Source of the DNA: Martinezella lusitana
GTDB lineage: Bacteria; Pseudomonadota; Alphaproteobacteria; Rhizobiales; Rhizobiaceae
Direction of reading: 5' to 3'
Assembly (NCBI RefSeq): GCF_016901135.1
Contig: NZ_JAFEVL010000061.1
Location: forward strand, 151,138 to 215,137
Length of the DNA: 64,000 bases
Part shown: positions 41,819 through 49,402 of the stretch, piece by piece
Layout of the letters: each line of letters starts with the position of its first letter
How positions within the stretch are numbered: position 1 is the stretch's first letter
Program-made: the position numbers and the translations under genes
The notes under the pieces: generated by a model
Told to the model about the DNA's origin: nothing
Database searches by the model: none
Seen by the model: only the letters and a program-made list of their open reading frames with translations

Positions 41819-42196
41819 ATGGGCTCTGACAAGGAACGACTTGACGTAGATTCTGAGTCATGGACGGGGATAGGATTTGCCGAAAACAACCTTGGCAAAA
41901 CCGAAAAATCAGAATTCTCTTTGAGAAATGTATTTTCTTTCAAAAGGGTTTTGGATTTTACGTTGGTCCTTACTGCGAGCCAGATGTTACTGCAGGCAGC
42001 TTTTCACGTTATTTACCAGCTTATCTATGGGAACCTGAGTTTAAATGTTCAGGCTATAGCGAGCGATCCATTTTTCAGCGGGTCTGATTTTTCATACCAT
42101 CTGAAGATTGGGCTGAATGTCTGCGGCGCTATTATTCTAATAAAAACAATTCTGTTTCTGATTAGAGCAACGTCTCGCTTTTTGCAAAAAAGCTAA
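41819..42196 (+). CDS. AT-rich small membrane protein, unknown
   Basis: About 125 residues from the ATG at 41819 (AGG eight bases ahead; ATG at 41813 and TTG at 41744 are alternatives). The N-terminal half is charged and soluble (GSDKERLDVDSESWTGIGFA). Two hydrophobic segments follow (VLDFTLVLTASQMLLQAAFHVI, then GLNVCGAIILIKTILFLIRA), ending in a basic tail. Its base composition is clearly lower in GC than its neighbours, with Phe/Ile/Leu/Lys-rich codons, suggesting recent arrival or relaxed selection. It has no recognised relatives. The last 4 bases overlap the end of the convergent MaoC gene. Confidence 0.6.
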   Translation: MGSDKERLDVDSESWTGIGFAENNLGKTEKSEFSLRNVFSFKRVLDFTLVLTASQMLLQAAFHVIYQLIYGNLSLNVQAIASDPFFSGSDFSYHLKIGLNVCGAIILIKTILFLIRATSRFLQKS

Positions 42197-42681
42197 GCCT
42201 CTTCCGGCCGATCCTTCGGATCGAACTGCGATATGGTCGTCCATGTCGCGGTGAGTGCCGGCTTGCGCTCGTTCTCGATTTCGACAGTCACATCATAGGT
42301 CAGCATCAGCATGCTGGCACCACGCAGCCGCGTTTCGGCGAGCATGAAACGGCCGCGCACGCGCGCGCCGCATTTGACCGGCGACATGAAGCGGACTTTT
42401 TCGAAGCCATAGTTGATGCCCATGGTCTGCTCACGGATCTTGGGCAGGCCGCTGTAGTTCATCGCCGACAGCAACGACAGGGTGAGGAAGCCATGCGCGA
42501 TGGTGCCGCCATAGGGCGTTTCCGCTTTGGCGCGCTCCGGATCGACATGGATGAACTGGTGGTCGTGCGTCGCGTCGGCGAAAGTATCGATCATGGTCTG
42601 GTCGACCGCGATCCAATCGGAGACGCCGATCTCCGTTCCCACACGTTTCATGATTTCAACAAGCGAGATATCGCCGGGCAT
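42193..42681 (-). CDS. MaoC-like / NodN-family hot-dog dehydratase
   Basis: 162 residues with the MaoC hydratase motif: FADATHDHQFIHVDPERAKA (catalytic Asp-x4-His type, about residues 34-53) followed by TPYGGTIAHGFLTLSLL. Later, GINYGFEKVRFMSPVKCGAR is the second hot-dog strand block. NodN and the R-specific enoyl-CoA hydratases share this layout; in rhizobia such genes are common outside nod clusters. The substrate is probably an enoyl-CoA. An internal ATG ten codons in is an alternative start. Confidence 0.88.
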   Translation of the reverse strand: MPGDISLVEIMKRVGTEIGVSDWIAVDQTMIDTFADATHDHQFIHVDPERAKAETPYGGTIAHGFLTLSLLSAMNYSGLPKIREQTMGINYGFEKVRFMSPVKCGARVRGRFMLAETRLRGASMLMLTYDVTVEIENERKPALTATWTTISQFDPKDRPEEA

Positions 42682-42698
42682 TCCATCCTCGTCAGTCT

Positions 42699-42803
42699 AG
42701 AGCAATTCCAGCAAAAGTGCGAAGCGGTTTTGCGTCCGGAATTGCGTGGAAACAAAGACATAGAGCATTTCCGTGACTCTGGTTAAAACGGAAATGCTCT
42801 ATG
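42699..42803. repeat. RIME-like rhizobial intergenic repeat, copy 2
   Basis: This is the reverse complement of the 4008-4111 element: AGAGCAATTCCAGCAAAAGTGC at the left end matches the tail of copy 1 with few differences, and the hairpin lies at the right end (42759-42774 with 42788-42803, 16 perfect pairs, 13-base loop). It lies between glgX's 3' end and the MaoC start. Confidence 0.82.
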
Positions 42804-42851
42804 TGGTCACTGGCCCTTTCTGACGAATCGGGACGGAAAGTGCAACGGAGA

Positions 42852-44822
42852 TCAGGTTTCGACGAAGAAGCTGACGGAGCGGGCGGGAATAGTGGTCTGC
42901 TCGCCGGCTGGCATTTCGCCTGTCGTAGTGAGCAGCGACCAGCCGTCTTTCTCCGATGGCGGCAGCGTGACGTGGAGTCCACCTGCGGTGCGATTGAGGA
43001 GCACGGCGAGACGTGTCGGCCGGCCGCTGACGCGATCCTGCGTTTCGATCGCCATGCCGAGCATGCCGGCATCTGGTGCTTCCCACTCCGGCACGGTCAG
43101 CGGCGTACCCGTGGCGGAGACCCAGACGACGTCGTTGTCGCCACGAAAGAATTCCGTTTTGCTGAAGACGCCGAAGCGGCGGCGCAGGCCGGCAAGCCAT
43201 GCGGTGTGGCCTATCAGTTCCTCGTCCAGCTTTGCCCAGTCCATCCAGGTGATGGCATTGTCCTGGCAATAGGCGTTGTTGTTGCCTTGCTGGCTGCGTC
43301 CGCCTTCGTCGCCGGCCGTCAGCATGATCGTGCCACGCGTGGCAAAGAGCGTCGAGAGCATCGCTTCGATATCGGCGCGGCGCTTGCGCTGGATGGTCTG
43401 ATCTTCGGTCCAGCCTTCGACGCCGTTGTTCCAGGAGAAATTCTCGTTGTGGCCGTCGCGGTTGTTCTCGCCGTTGGCTTCATTGTGCTTTTCGGCATAG
43501 GAGACGAGGTCCATCAGCGTGAAGCCGTCATGGGCGGCGAGGAAGTTGACGCTGCGCGTCCGCGTGCGGCCGTCGCGGCCGAAGATGGAGGAGGAGCCGG
43601 CAAGGATCGTCGCCAGATCGCCGATCCTGCTGTCACCGCGCCAGAAGCGGCGGAGATCGTCGCGGGCGCGGTCGTTCCATTCGAGAAAAGGTGCTGGAAA
43701 ATTCCCCAGCTGATAGCCGCCGGGACCGATGTCCCAAGGTTCGGCGATGAGGATGCGATCCTGAAGTACCTCATCCGCCAGCATGGTGCGCAGTGTCATG
43801 CTTTCGGGATCGAACCCCTTGGTGCCGCGTCCGATTACCGTGGCGAGGTCGAAACGGAAACCGTCGATGCCGGCATGCTGGACGAAATGGCGAAGGCTGT
43901 CGAGGATGAGCTTGCGCGTCGCCGGCTGGTCGCAGGCGACAGTGTTGCCGGTGCCTGTGTCGTTGACCAGCGTGCCGGGCTGATCCGGCAGATGACGGAA
44001 ATAAGTGGGGTTGTCGAGGCCGCGCAGCGATAGCGTCGGCCCCTGGCGATCGCTTTCACCCGTGTGATTGAAGACGAGATCGAGGATGACGGCGATGCCT
44101 TCGGCATGGAGGGCCGCGACCGTTTCGCGCAATTCCCTGATGCCGCCGGGCACGAGACGCGGGTCGAGCGCCATGAAGGCAACGGGATTGTAGCCCCAGC
44201 CATTGGTGAGGCCGAGCGGCGGCAGGTGCCGTTCGTCGATCCAAGCGGTAATCGGCATCAGCTCGACGGCGTTCACCTGCAGGCGCTTGAGGTGGGCGAT
44301 GACGGAGGGATGGGCGAGGGCGCTGAGCGTGCCGCGTTTTCCCGCCGGCACGTCCGGGTGCAGCATGGTGAAGGGCTTGACGGCGATCTCGTAGACCAGG
44401 CCGCCCGGCTGAAACAGCGGCTTGGCCGGGGTAACAGTGACATCGCGTGAGACGATCGCCTTCGGCATGAGATCCTGCGTGTCTTCTCCGAAAGACCCAA
44501 GGCGCGGATCGTACCTGAACGGCCGGTCGATCTCCTTGGCATAGGGATCGATCAGCAGTTTGGACGGGTCGAACCACAAGCCTTGGTCGGGATCGTATGT
44601 GCCGTGGGCGCGCAGGCCATAGCGCATACCCTCCTTGGCCCCCTTGACGAAAAGGCGATGCTCCTCGCCGTCGCGGGTCAATGGCAGGCGCGAGATTTCC
44701 TTCTTGCCCTCGGCATCGAACAGGCAAAATTCGATCCGTTCGGCATGCCTGGACCAGACGGCAAATTCAACGCCCGTGTCGGTGAGGGTAGCGCCAAGGC
44801 AGCGGATTGTCGGCTCTGACAT
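42852..44822 (-). CDS. glgX: Glycogen debranching enzyme GlgX
   Basis: 656 residues. An N-terminal CBM48 domain (TDTGVEFAVWSRHAERIEFC) leads into a GH13 barrel: region I VILDLVFNHTGES, region II GFRFDLATVIGRG, region III ILIAEPWDIG and region IV NFLAAHDGFT. The block GWGYNPVAFMALDPRLVPGG is typical of the GlgX isoamylase branch, which removes the short stubs left by phosphorylase. A longer repeat-filled gap (about 210 bp) separates it from pgm, so it may be a separate transcript at the end of the glg cluster. Confidence 0.95.
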   Translation of the reverse strand: MSEPTIRCLGATLTDTGVEFAVWSRHAERIEFCLFDAEGKKEISRLPLTRDGEEHRLFVKGAKEGMRYGLRAHGTYDPDQGLWFDPSKLLIDPYAKEIDRPFRYDPRLGSFGEDTQDLMPKAIVSRDVTVTPAKPLFQPGGLVYEIAVKPFTMLHPDVPAGKRGTLSALAHPSVIAHLKRLQVNAVELMPITAWIDERHLPPLGLTNGWGYNPVAFMALDPRLVPGGIRELRETVAALHAEGIAVILDLVFNHTGESDRQGPTLSLRGLDNPTYFRHLPDQPGTLVNDTGTGNTVACDQPATRKLILDSLRHFVQHAGIDGFRFDLATVIGRGTKGFDPESMTLRTMLADEVLQDRILIAEPWDIGPGGYQLGNFPAPFLEWNDRARDDLRRFWRGDSRIGDLATILAGSSSIFGRDGRTRTRSVNFLAAHDGFTLMDLVSYAEKHNEANGENNRDGHNENFSWNNGVEGWTEDQTIQRKRRADIEAMLSTLFATRGTIMLTAGDEGGRSQQGNNNAYCQDNAITWMDWAKLDEELIGHTAWLAGLRRRFGVFSKTEFFRGDNDVVWVSATGTPLTVPEWEAPDAGMLGMAIETQDRVSGRPTRLAVLLNRTAGGLHVTLPPSEKDGWSLLTTTGEMPAGEQTTIPARSVSFFVET

Positions 44823-44855
44823 GTCTGGCGGGCTTTCCGGATGTCTGGAGATGGT

Positions 44856-45019
44856 CCCCTCTCCCCGCTTGCGGGGAGAGGGCTAGGGTGAGGGGCAGAG
44901 CGTCCGGCAAGTTCTGCGGTCGCGGTGAATTTTGAGAAGGCCCCTCATCCGACCAGTCGCTGGCTCACTTCGTTCGGAAACGACTGGCCACCTTCTCTCC
45001 GCATATGCGGGGAGAAGGG
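44856..45019. repeat. Two-hairpin intergenic repeat between pgm and glgX
   Basis: A perfect 12-bp stem (44857-44868 with 44871-44882) is followed by AGGGTGAGGGG. After a spacer come a second stem CCAGTCG 44953-44959 with CGACTGG 44981-44987 and a third, nearly perfect hairpin 44991-45003 with 45006-45018 around a GCATATGC centre. The CCCCTCTCCCCGC and GCGGGGAGAAGG boxes recur in many rhizobial genomes. A terminator-like role at the end of the glgP-pgm transcript is possible, but no T-run is present. Confidence 0.7.
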
Positions 45020-45034
45020 GCTTAGTCCGTAGGT

Positions 45035-46663
45035 TCAGGTGATAACAGTCGGTGCGTCGCGGCCGGTGCGGCCCTTGATGTCAGCGATTTCCTGGGCTGC
45101 GGTAATGAGGTCGGCGAGTGCTTCCTGCGTCTCGATGTTGTGGCGGGTCGGATCGGGCTCGTAGCGTTCGATGTAGACGCGCAGGGTCGCGCCCGTCGTG
45201 CCGGTGCCGGACAGGCGGAAGACGACGCGGGAGCCGCCCTCGAACAGGATGCGGATGCCCTGATGCTGGCTGACGGATTTGTCGACCGGATCGTGATAGG
45301 CGAAGTCATCGGCAGCGGAAACAGTGAGATCGCCATACTTCGTGCCCGGCAGGGTCGGCAGCTTCTCGCGCAGCGCCGCAATCAGGCCGTTGGCGGCATC
45401 GGTGTCGACGCCTTCATAGTCGTGGCGGGAATAATAGTTGCGGCCGTAGGTTGCCCAATGCTGGGTCACGATATCCACGACGCTTTCGCCGCGCACGGCG
45501 AGAATGTTGAGCCAGAGCAGCACGGCCCAGAGGCCGTCCTTTTCGCGAACGTGGTTGGAGCCAGTGCCCGAGCTTTCCTCGCCACAGATCGTCGCCATGC
45601 CGGCATCGAGCAGGTTGCCGAAGAATTTCCAGCCGGTCGGGGTTTCGTACATGCCAATGCCGCGCTTTTCGGCGACGCGGTCGGCAGCACCACTGGTCGG
45701 CATGGAACGGGCGATACCGGCAATGCCGTGCGAATAGCCGGGCGCGAGATTGGCGTTGGCCGCGAGGATCGCCAAGCTGTCCGACGGCGTGACATAGATG
45801 CCCTTGCCGATGATCAGGTTACGGTCGCCGTCGCCGTCCGATGCCGCGCCGAAGTCGGGCGCATCGTCGCCCATCATCTCGTCGTAGAGCTCCTTGCAGT
45901 AGACGAGGTTCGGGTCCGGGTGATGGCCGCCGAAGTCGGGCAGCGGCAGAAAGTTGCGCACCGATCCATCGGGCGCCCCGAGGCGGATCTCGAATATCTC
46001 CTTGGCATAGGGTCCGGTGACCGCGCTCATCGCATCGAAGCAGAGGCGGAAGCCGAGGCTGATCAGATTGCGGATGGCGCCGAAATCGAACAGCTCCTCC
46101 ATCAGGGCAGCGTAGTCTTCGACCGGGTCGATGACCGAAACGATCATGCCGCCGATATCTTCGCGGGCGATGCGATCGAGATTGATGTCCGGAAAATCTG
46201 ATATCTTGTAGCTGTCGATGACCTTGGAGCGCTCGTAGATGGCATCCGTGATCTTTTCCGGCGCCGGGCCGCCATTGCCGATATTGTACTTGATGCCGAA
46301 ATCTTCGGTCGGGCCACCGGGATTGTGGCTGGCCGACAATATGATGCCGCCGAACGCCTTGTACTTGCGGATGATGTTCGAGGCAGCGGGCGTCGAGAGG
46401 ATGCCGCCCTTGCCGACCATCACCTTGCCGAAGCCGTTTGCGGCGGCCATCTTGATGGCCTTCTGAATGACGTCGCGATTGTAGTAACGGCCGTCGCCGC
46501 CGATGACCAGGCACTTGCCCTGATAGCCTTCGAGCGAATCGAAAATCGACTGAATGAAGTTCTCCGCGTAATTCGGCCGCTGGAATTCGGGAACCTTCTT
46601 TCGCAGGCCCGAGGTGCCGGGTTTCTGATCCGCGTAGGGGGTGGTGGATACGGTTTTAATCAT
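45035..46663 (-). CDS. pgm: Phosphoglucomutase (alpha-D-glucose-phosphate-specific)
   Basis: 542 residues from ATG 46663, 4 bases after the glgA stop, with AGAGG upstream. The phosphoserine loop is GGIILSASHNPGGPTEDFGI (near 115), the metal loop is GAASDGDGDRNLIIG, the sugar-binding loop is CGEESSGTGSNHVREKDG, and the phosphate-binding end is RLSGTGTTGATLRVYIERY. It interconverts glucose 1- and 6-phosphate, linking glycogen with central metabolism and with nucleotide-sugar and exopolysaccharide synthesis. Confidence 0.96.
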   Translation of the reverse strand: MIKTVSTTPYADQKPGTSGLRKKVPEFQRPNYAENFIQSIFDSLEGYQGKCLVIGGDGRYYNRDVIQKAIKMAAANGFGKVMVGKGGILSTPAASNIIRKYKAFGGIILSASHNPGGPTEDFGIKYNIGNGGPAPEKITDAIYERSKVIDSYKISDFPDINLDRIAREDIGGMIVSVIDPVEDYAALMEELFDFGAIRNLISLGFRLCFDAMSAVTGPYAKEIFEIRLGAPDGSVRNFLPLPDFGGHHPDPNLVYCKELYDEMMGDDAPDFGAASDGDGDRNLIIGKGIYVTPSDSLAILAANANLAPGYSHGIAGIARSMPTSGAADRVAEKRGIGMYETPTGWKFFGNLLDAGMATICGEESSGTGSNHVREKDGLWAVLLWLNILAVRGESVVDIVTQHWATYGRNYYSRHDYEGVDTDAANGLIAALREKLPTLPGTKYGDLTVSAADDFAYHDPVDKSVSQHQGIRILFEGGSRVVFRLSGTGTTGATLRVYIERYEPDPTRHNIETQEALADLITAAQEIADIKGRTGRDAPTVIT

Positions 46664-46667
46664 CGGG

Positions 46668-48110
46668 TTAAGCGCCTCTCGAGACAAGACTGGAGTAGAG
46701 AGCGGCGTAGCGTTCTGCGCTTCTGCCCCAGGATACGTCGGATTTCATGCCCTGCTTTTGCATCTGCGTCCAGACCTTTCGATCCTGGAAAAGGTGCATG
46801 GCACGGCGCATGGCTTGCAGCAGCCCTTCGGCAGTAACGGGCGAGAACTGAATGCCGGTTGCGACTTTGGCCTGCAGCGCAGCGTGGTTGGCGTCGATAA
46901 TGGTGTCGTTGAGCCCACCCGTACGCGCGACAATCGGCAGGCAGCCATAGCGTAAGCCATAAAGCTGCGTGAGGCCACAGGGTTCGAAGCGCGAGGGGAT
47001 GATAATCGCGTCGCAACCGCCCTGCATGATATGCGACATCGGCTCGTTATACCCGGCCGAAACCCCGACGCGGCCGCGATGGCGGCCGGCTGCGGCGAAC
47101 AACGCGCCTTCCAGCGCCGCGTCGCCGGCGCCCAGGATGGCGAGCTTGCCGCCCATGTGAACGATCTCGCTGGCAATGCCGGCCAGAAGGTCCATGCCCT
47201 TCTGCCAGGTGAGGCGGCTGACGACGCAGAAGATCGGCCCGTCATCGTGGTCGAGCCCGAAATGCGCGATGACGCGCTCGCGGTTGACAGCGCGGTCCTT
47301 GAGTGTCGCGGCGCTATAGGTCTGCGCGATCATCGCGTCGGTCGCAGGATTCCAGATGTGGTCGTCGATGCCGTTGACGATGCCGTGGAGGCTGTTTGCC
47401 CTGCTGGCGATGACGCCCTCGAGACCCATGCCGAATTCCGGCGTCAGGATTTCCTCGGCATAGGACGGGCTGACGGTGGTCAGCGCATGGGCCGTCTGCA
47501 GGCCGCCCTTGAGAAAACCGACATCGCCGTAATATTCGACACCCTCCACGGAAAAGGCGTGCGCCGGCAAGCGCAGGCCGGGGAAGATGCTGGGGCCGAA
47601 TTGACCCTGAAAGGCAATGTTGTGGATCGTGAGCACGCTCGGCAGTTCCGGCGTCGGATAGTAACGCATGTAGACCGGCACCAGGGCGGATTGCCAGTCA
47701 TGGGCATGCACCAGATCCGGCTGCCAGCCGGGCAATCGGCCAGCAGCGATTTCCGCACCGGCCAGCGACAAGGCGGCGAAACGCCGCCAGTTGTCAGGGT
47801 AATCCTTTCCCATGGCATCGACATAGGGTCCGCCGGTGCGGGTGTAGTAGGCCGGCGCATCCAGCACGAGGAAAGAAATGCCGCCATGCTCGACTTCCAG
47901 CACGGTCGCCTGTTCGCCGAGCAGATCGGTGAATTCTAGGCAGACCACTGGGTCGCGAATGGCTTTCATGACCGCGGGATAGCCCGGGATGAGGGTCCTG
48001 GTTTCTACACCATAAGGTTTCAGTGCAATGGGCAGGGCGCCGGCCACATCGGCCAGGCCCCCCGTCTTGATCAGGGGGAAAACCTCGGATGCAACCGAAA
48101 GGACCTTCAT
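46668..48110 (-). CDS. glgA: Glycogen synthase (ADP-glucose)
   Basis: 480 residues, the GT5 family. The ADP-glucose binding signature KTGGLADVAGALPIALK is at the start, and later come HAHDWQSALVPVYMRYY and the C-terminal IIPSRFEPCGLTQLYGLRYG with the GT-B nucleotide-binding glutamates, then TGGLNDTI. It extends alpha-1,4 glucan from ADP-glucose. The size equals that of Agrobacterium GlgA. It lies 3 bases after glgC and 4 before pgm. Confidence 0.97.
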   Translation of the reverse strand: MKVLSVASEVFPLIKTGGLADVAGALPIALKPYGVETRTLIPGYPAVMKAIRDPVVCLEFTDLLGEQATVLEVEHGGISFLVLDAPAYYTRTGGPYVDAMGKDYPDNWRRFAALSLAGAEIAAGRLPGWQPDLVHAHDWQSALVPVYMRYYPTPELPSVLTIHNIAFQGQFGPSIFPGLRLPAHAFSVEGVEYYGDVGFLKGGLQTAHALTTVSPSYAEEILTPEFGMGLEGVIASRANSLHGIVNGIDDHIWNPATDAMIAQTYSAATLKDRAVNRERVIAHFGLDHDDGPIFCVVSRLTWQKGMDLLAGIASEIVHMGGKLAILGAGDAALEGALFAAAGRHRGRVGVSAGYNEPMSHIMQGGCDAIIIPSRFEPCGLTQLYGLRYGCLPIVARTGGLNDTIIDANHAALQAKVATGIQFSPVTAEGLLQAMRRAMHLFQDRKVWTQMQKQGMKSDVSWGRSAERYAALYSSLVSRGA

Positions 48111-48113
48111 GCC

Positions 48114-49376
48114 TCAGATATCCAGCTTGTCGATCATCGTCTGGGTGATCAGGCAGATGCCACTTTCCGTACGGCGCCAGCGCTTGGCGTCCAGTTCCGG
48201 ATCTTCGCCGACGATCAGGCCCTCCGGAATGGTGACGCCATGGTCGATGACGACATTCTTGAGCTGCGCTCGGCGGCCGACCTTGACGCTCGGCAGCACC
48301 ACTGCTCCCTCCAGCTTGGAGTAGGAGTTGGCGCGCACGCCGGTGAACAGCAGGCTGTTGTAGAGGCTGGCGCCGGAAATGATGCAGTCGCCGGCGACGA
48401 CGGAGGAGACAGCCGAACCGCGACGGTCCTCGTCGTCATGGACGAATTTGGCCGGCGGGCTGATTTCCGCATAGGTCCAGATCGGCCAGGACTTGTCGTA
48501 GATGTCGAGTTCCGGCACCACGGCGGTCAGGTCGATATTGGCCTGCCAATAGGCATCGATCGTGCCGACGTCGCGCCAATAGGCTTCGCGCTCGAAATCG
48601 GAACGGACGCAGGACTGCGCGAAGCGGTGCGCGACGGCTTTGCCGTTCTTGACGATGTAGGGAATGATGTCCTTGCCGAAGTCACGGCTGGAATTCGGGT
48701 CGGCGGCGTCGCGCCGCAGGCATTCGATCAGGAACTTCGTGTGGAAGACATAGATGCCCATCGAGGCCAGCGCGAAATCCGGATTGCCGGGAATACCGGG
48801 CGGATCCGCGGGCTTCTCGACGAAATCGATGATCTCGTCCTTCTCGTTGACATGCATGACGCCGAAGCCGACCGCCTCCATGCGGGGCACTTCGAGGCAG
48901 CCGATGGTGACCTCGGCGCCGGAATCGACGTGCTGCTGCAGCATCCATTCATAGTCCATCTTATAGATGTGGTCGCCGGCGAGGATGACCATGTATTCCG
49001 GGCCATAGGGCTCGATGATGTCGATGTTCTGGTAGACGGCGTCGGCCGTGCCTTCATACCATTGCGTTTCCGACACGCGCTGCGAGGCCGGCAGGATATC
49101 GAAACTTTCGTTTCGCTCGGGCCGAAAGAAGTTCCAGCCGCGCTGCATATGGCGGATCAGCGAGTGCGCTTTGTACTGAGTGGCGACACCGATGCGGCGG
49201 ATACCGGAGTTGAGTGCGTTGGACAGGGCGAAATCGATGATTCGGGTCTTGCCGCCGAAGTAGACGGCCGGCTTCGCCCGGCGGTCAGTGAGTTCCTTCA
49301 ATCGGCTGCCTCGACCCCCGGCAAGAACGTAGGCCATGGCATCGCGTGCCAGCGGCTGGAAACGTTTTTCTACCAT
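48114..49376 (-). CDS. glgC: Glucose-1-phosphate adenylyltransferase
   Basis: 420 residues from ATG 49376 (GGAGG 8 bases ahead). The nucleotidyl-transferase loop is YVLAGGRGSRLKELTDRRAK, the substrate lysine block is IDFVEKPADPP, and the C-terminal beta-helix includes GASLYNSLLFTGVRANSYSK. It makes ADP-glucose, the committed step; related rhizobial enzymes are activated by fructose 6-phosphate and pyruvate. Position in operon: 26 bases after glgB, 3 before glgA. Confidence 0.97.
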   Translation of the reverse strand: MVEKRFQPLARDAMAYVLAGGRGSRLKELTDRRAKPAVYFGGKTRIIDFALSNALNSGIRRIGVATQYKAHSLIRHMQRGWNFFRPERNESFDILPASQRVSETQWYEGTADAVYQNIDIIEPYGPEYMVILAGDHIYKMDYEWMLQQHVDSGAEVTIGCLEVPRMEAVGFGVMHVNEKDEIIDFVEKPADPPGIPGNPDFALASMGIYVFHTKFLIECLRRDAADPNSSRDFGKDIIPYIVKNGKAVAHRFAQSCVRSDFEREAYWRDVGTIDAYWQANIDLTAVVPELDIYDKSWPIWTYAEISPPAKFVHDDEDRRGSAVSSVVAGDCIISGASLYNSLLFTGVRANSYSKLEGAVVLPSVKVGRRAQLKNVVIDHGVTIPEGLIVGEDPELDAKRWRRTESGICLITQTMIDKLDI

Positions 49377-49402
49377 TTTATTCCTCCCTGTCCGTAATGA
49401 TC

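Noticed and set aside
42775..42851. RIME hairpin as the glgX terminator
   Set aside because: There is no T-run on the minus strand after the stem, and the sequence is explained by the repeat family.
48240..49397. 385-codon plus-strand open frame
   Set aside because: It is antisense to glgC, with no recognisable domain.
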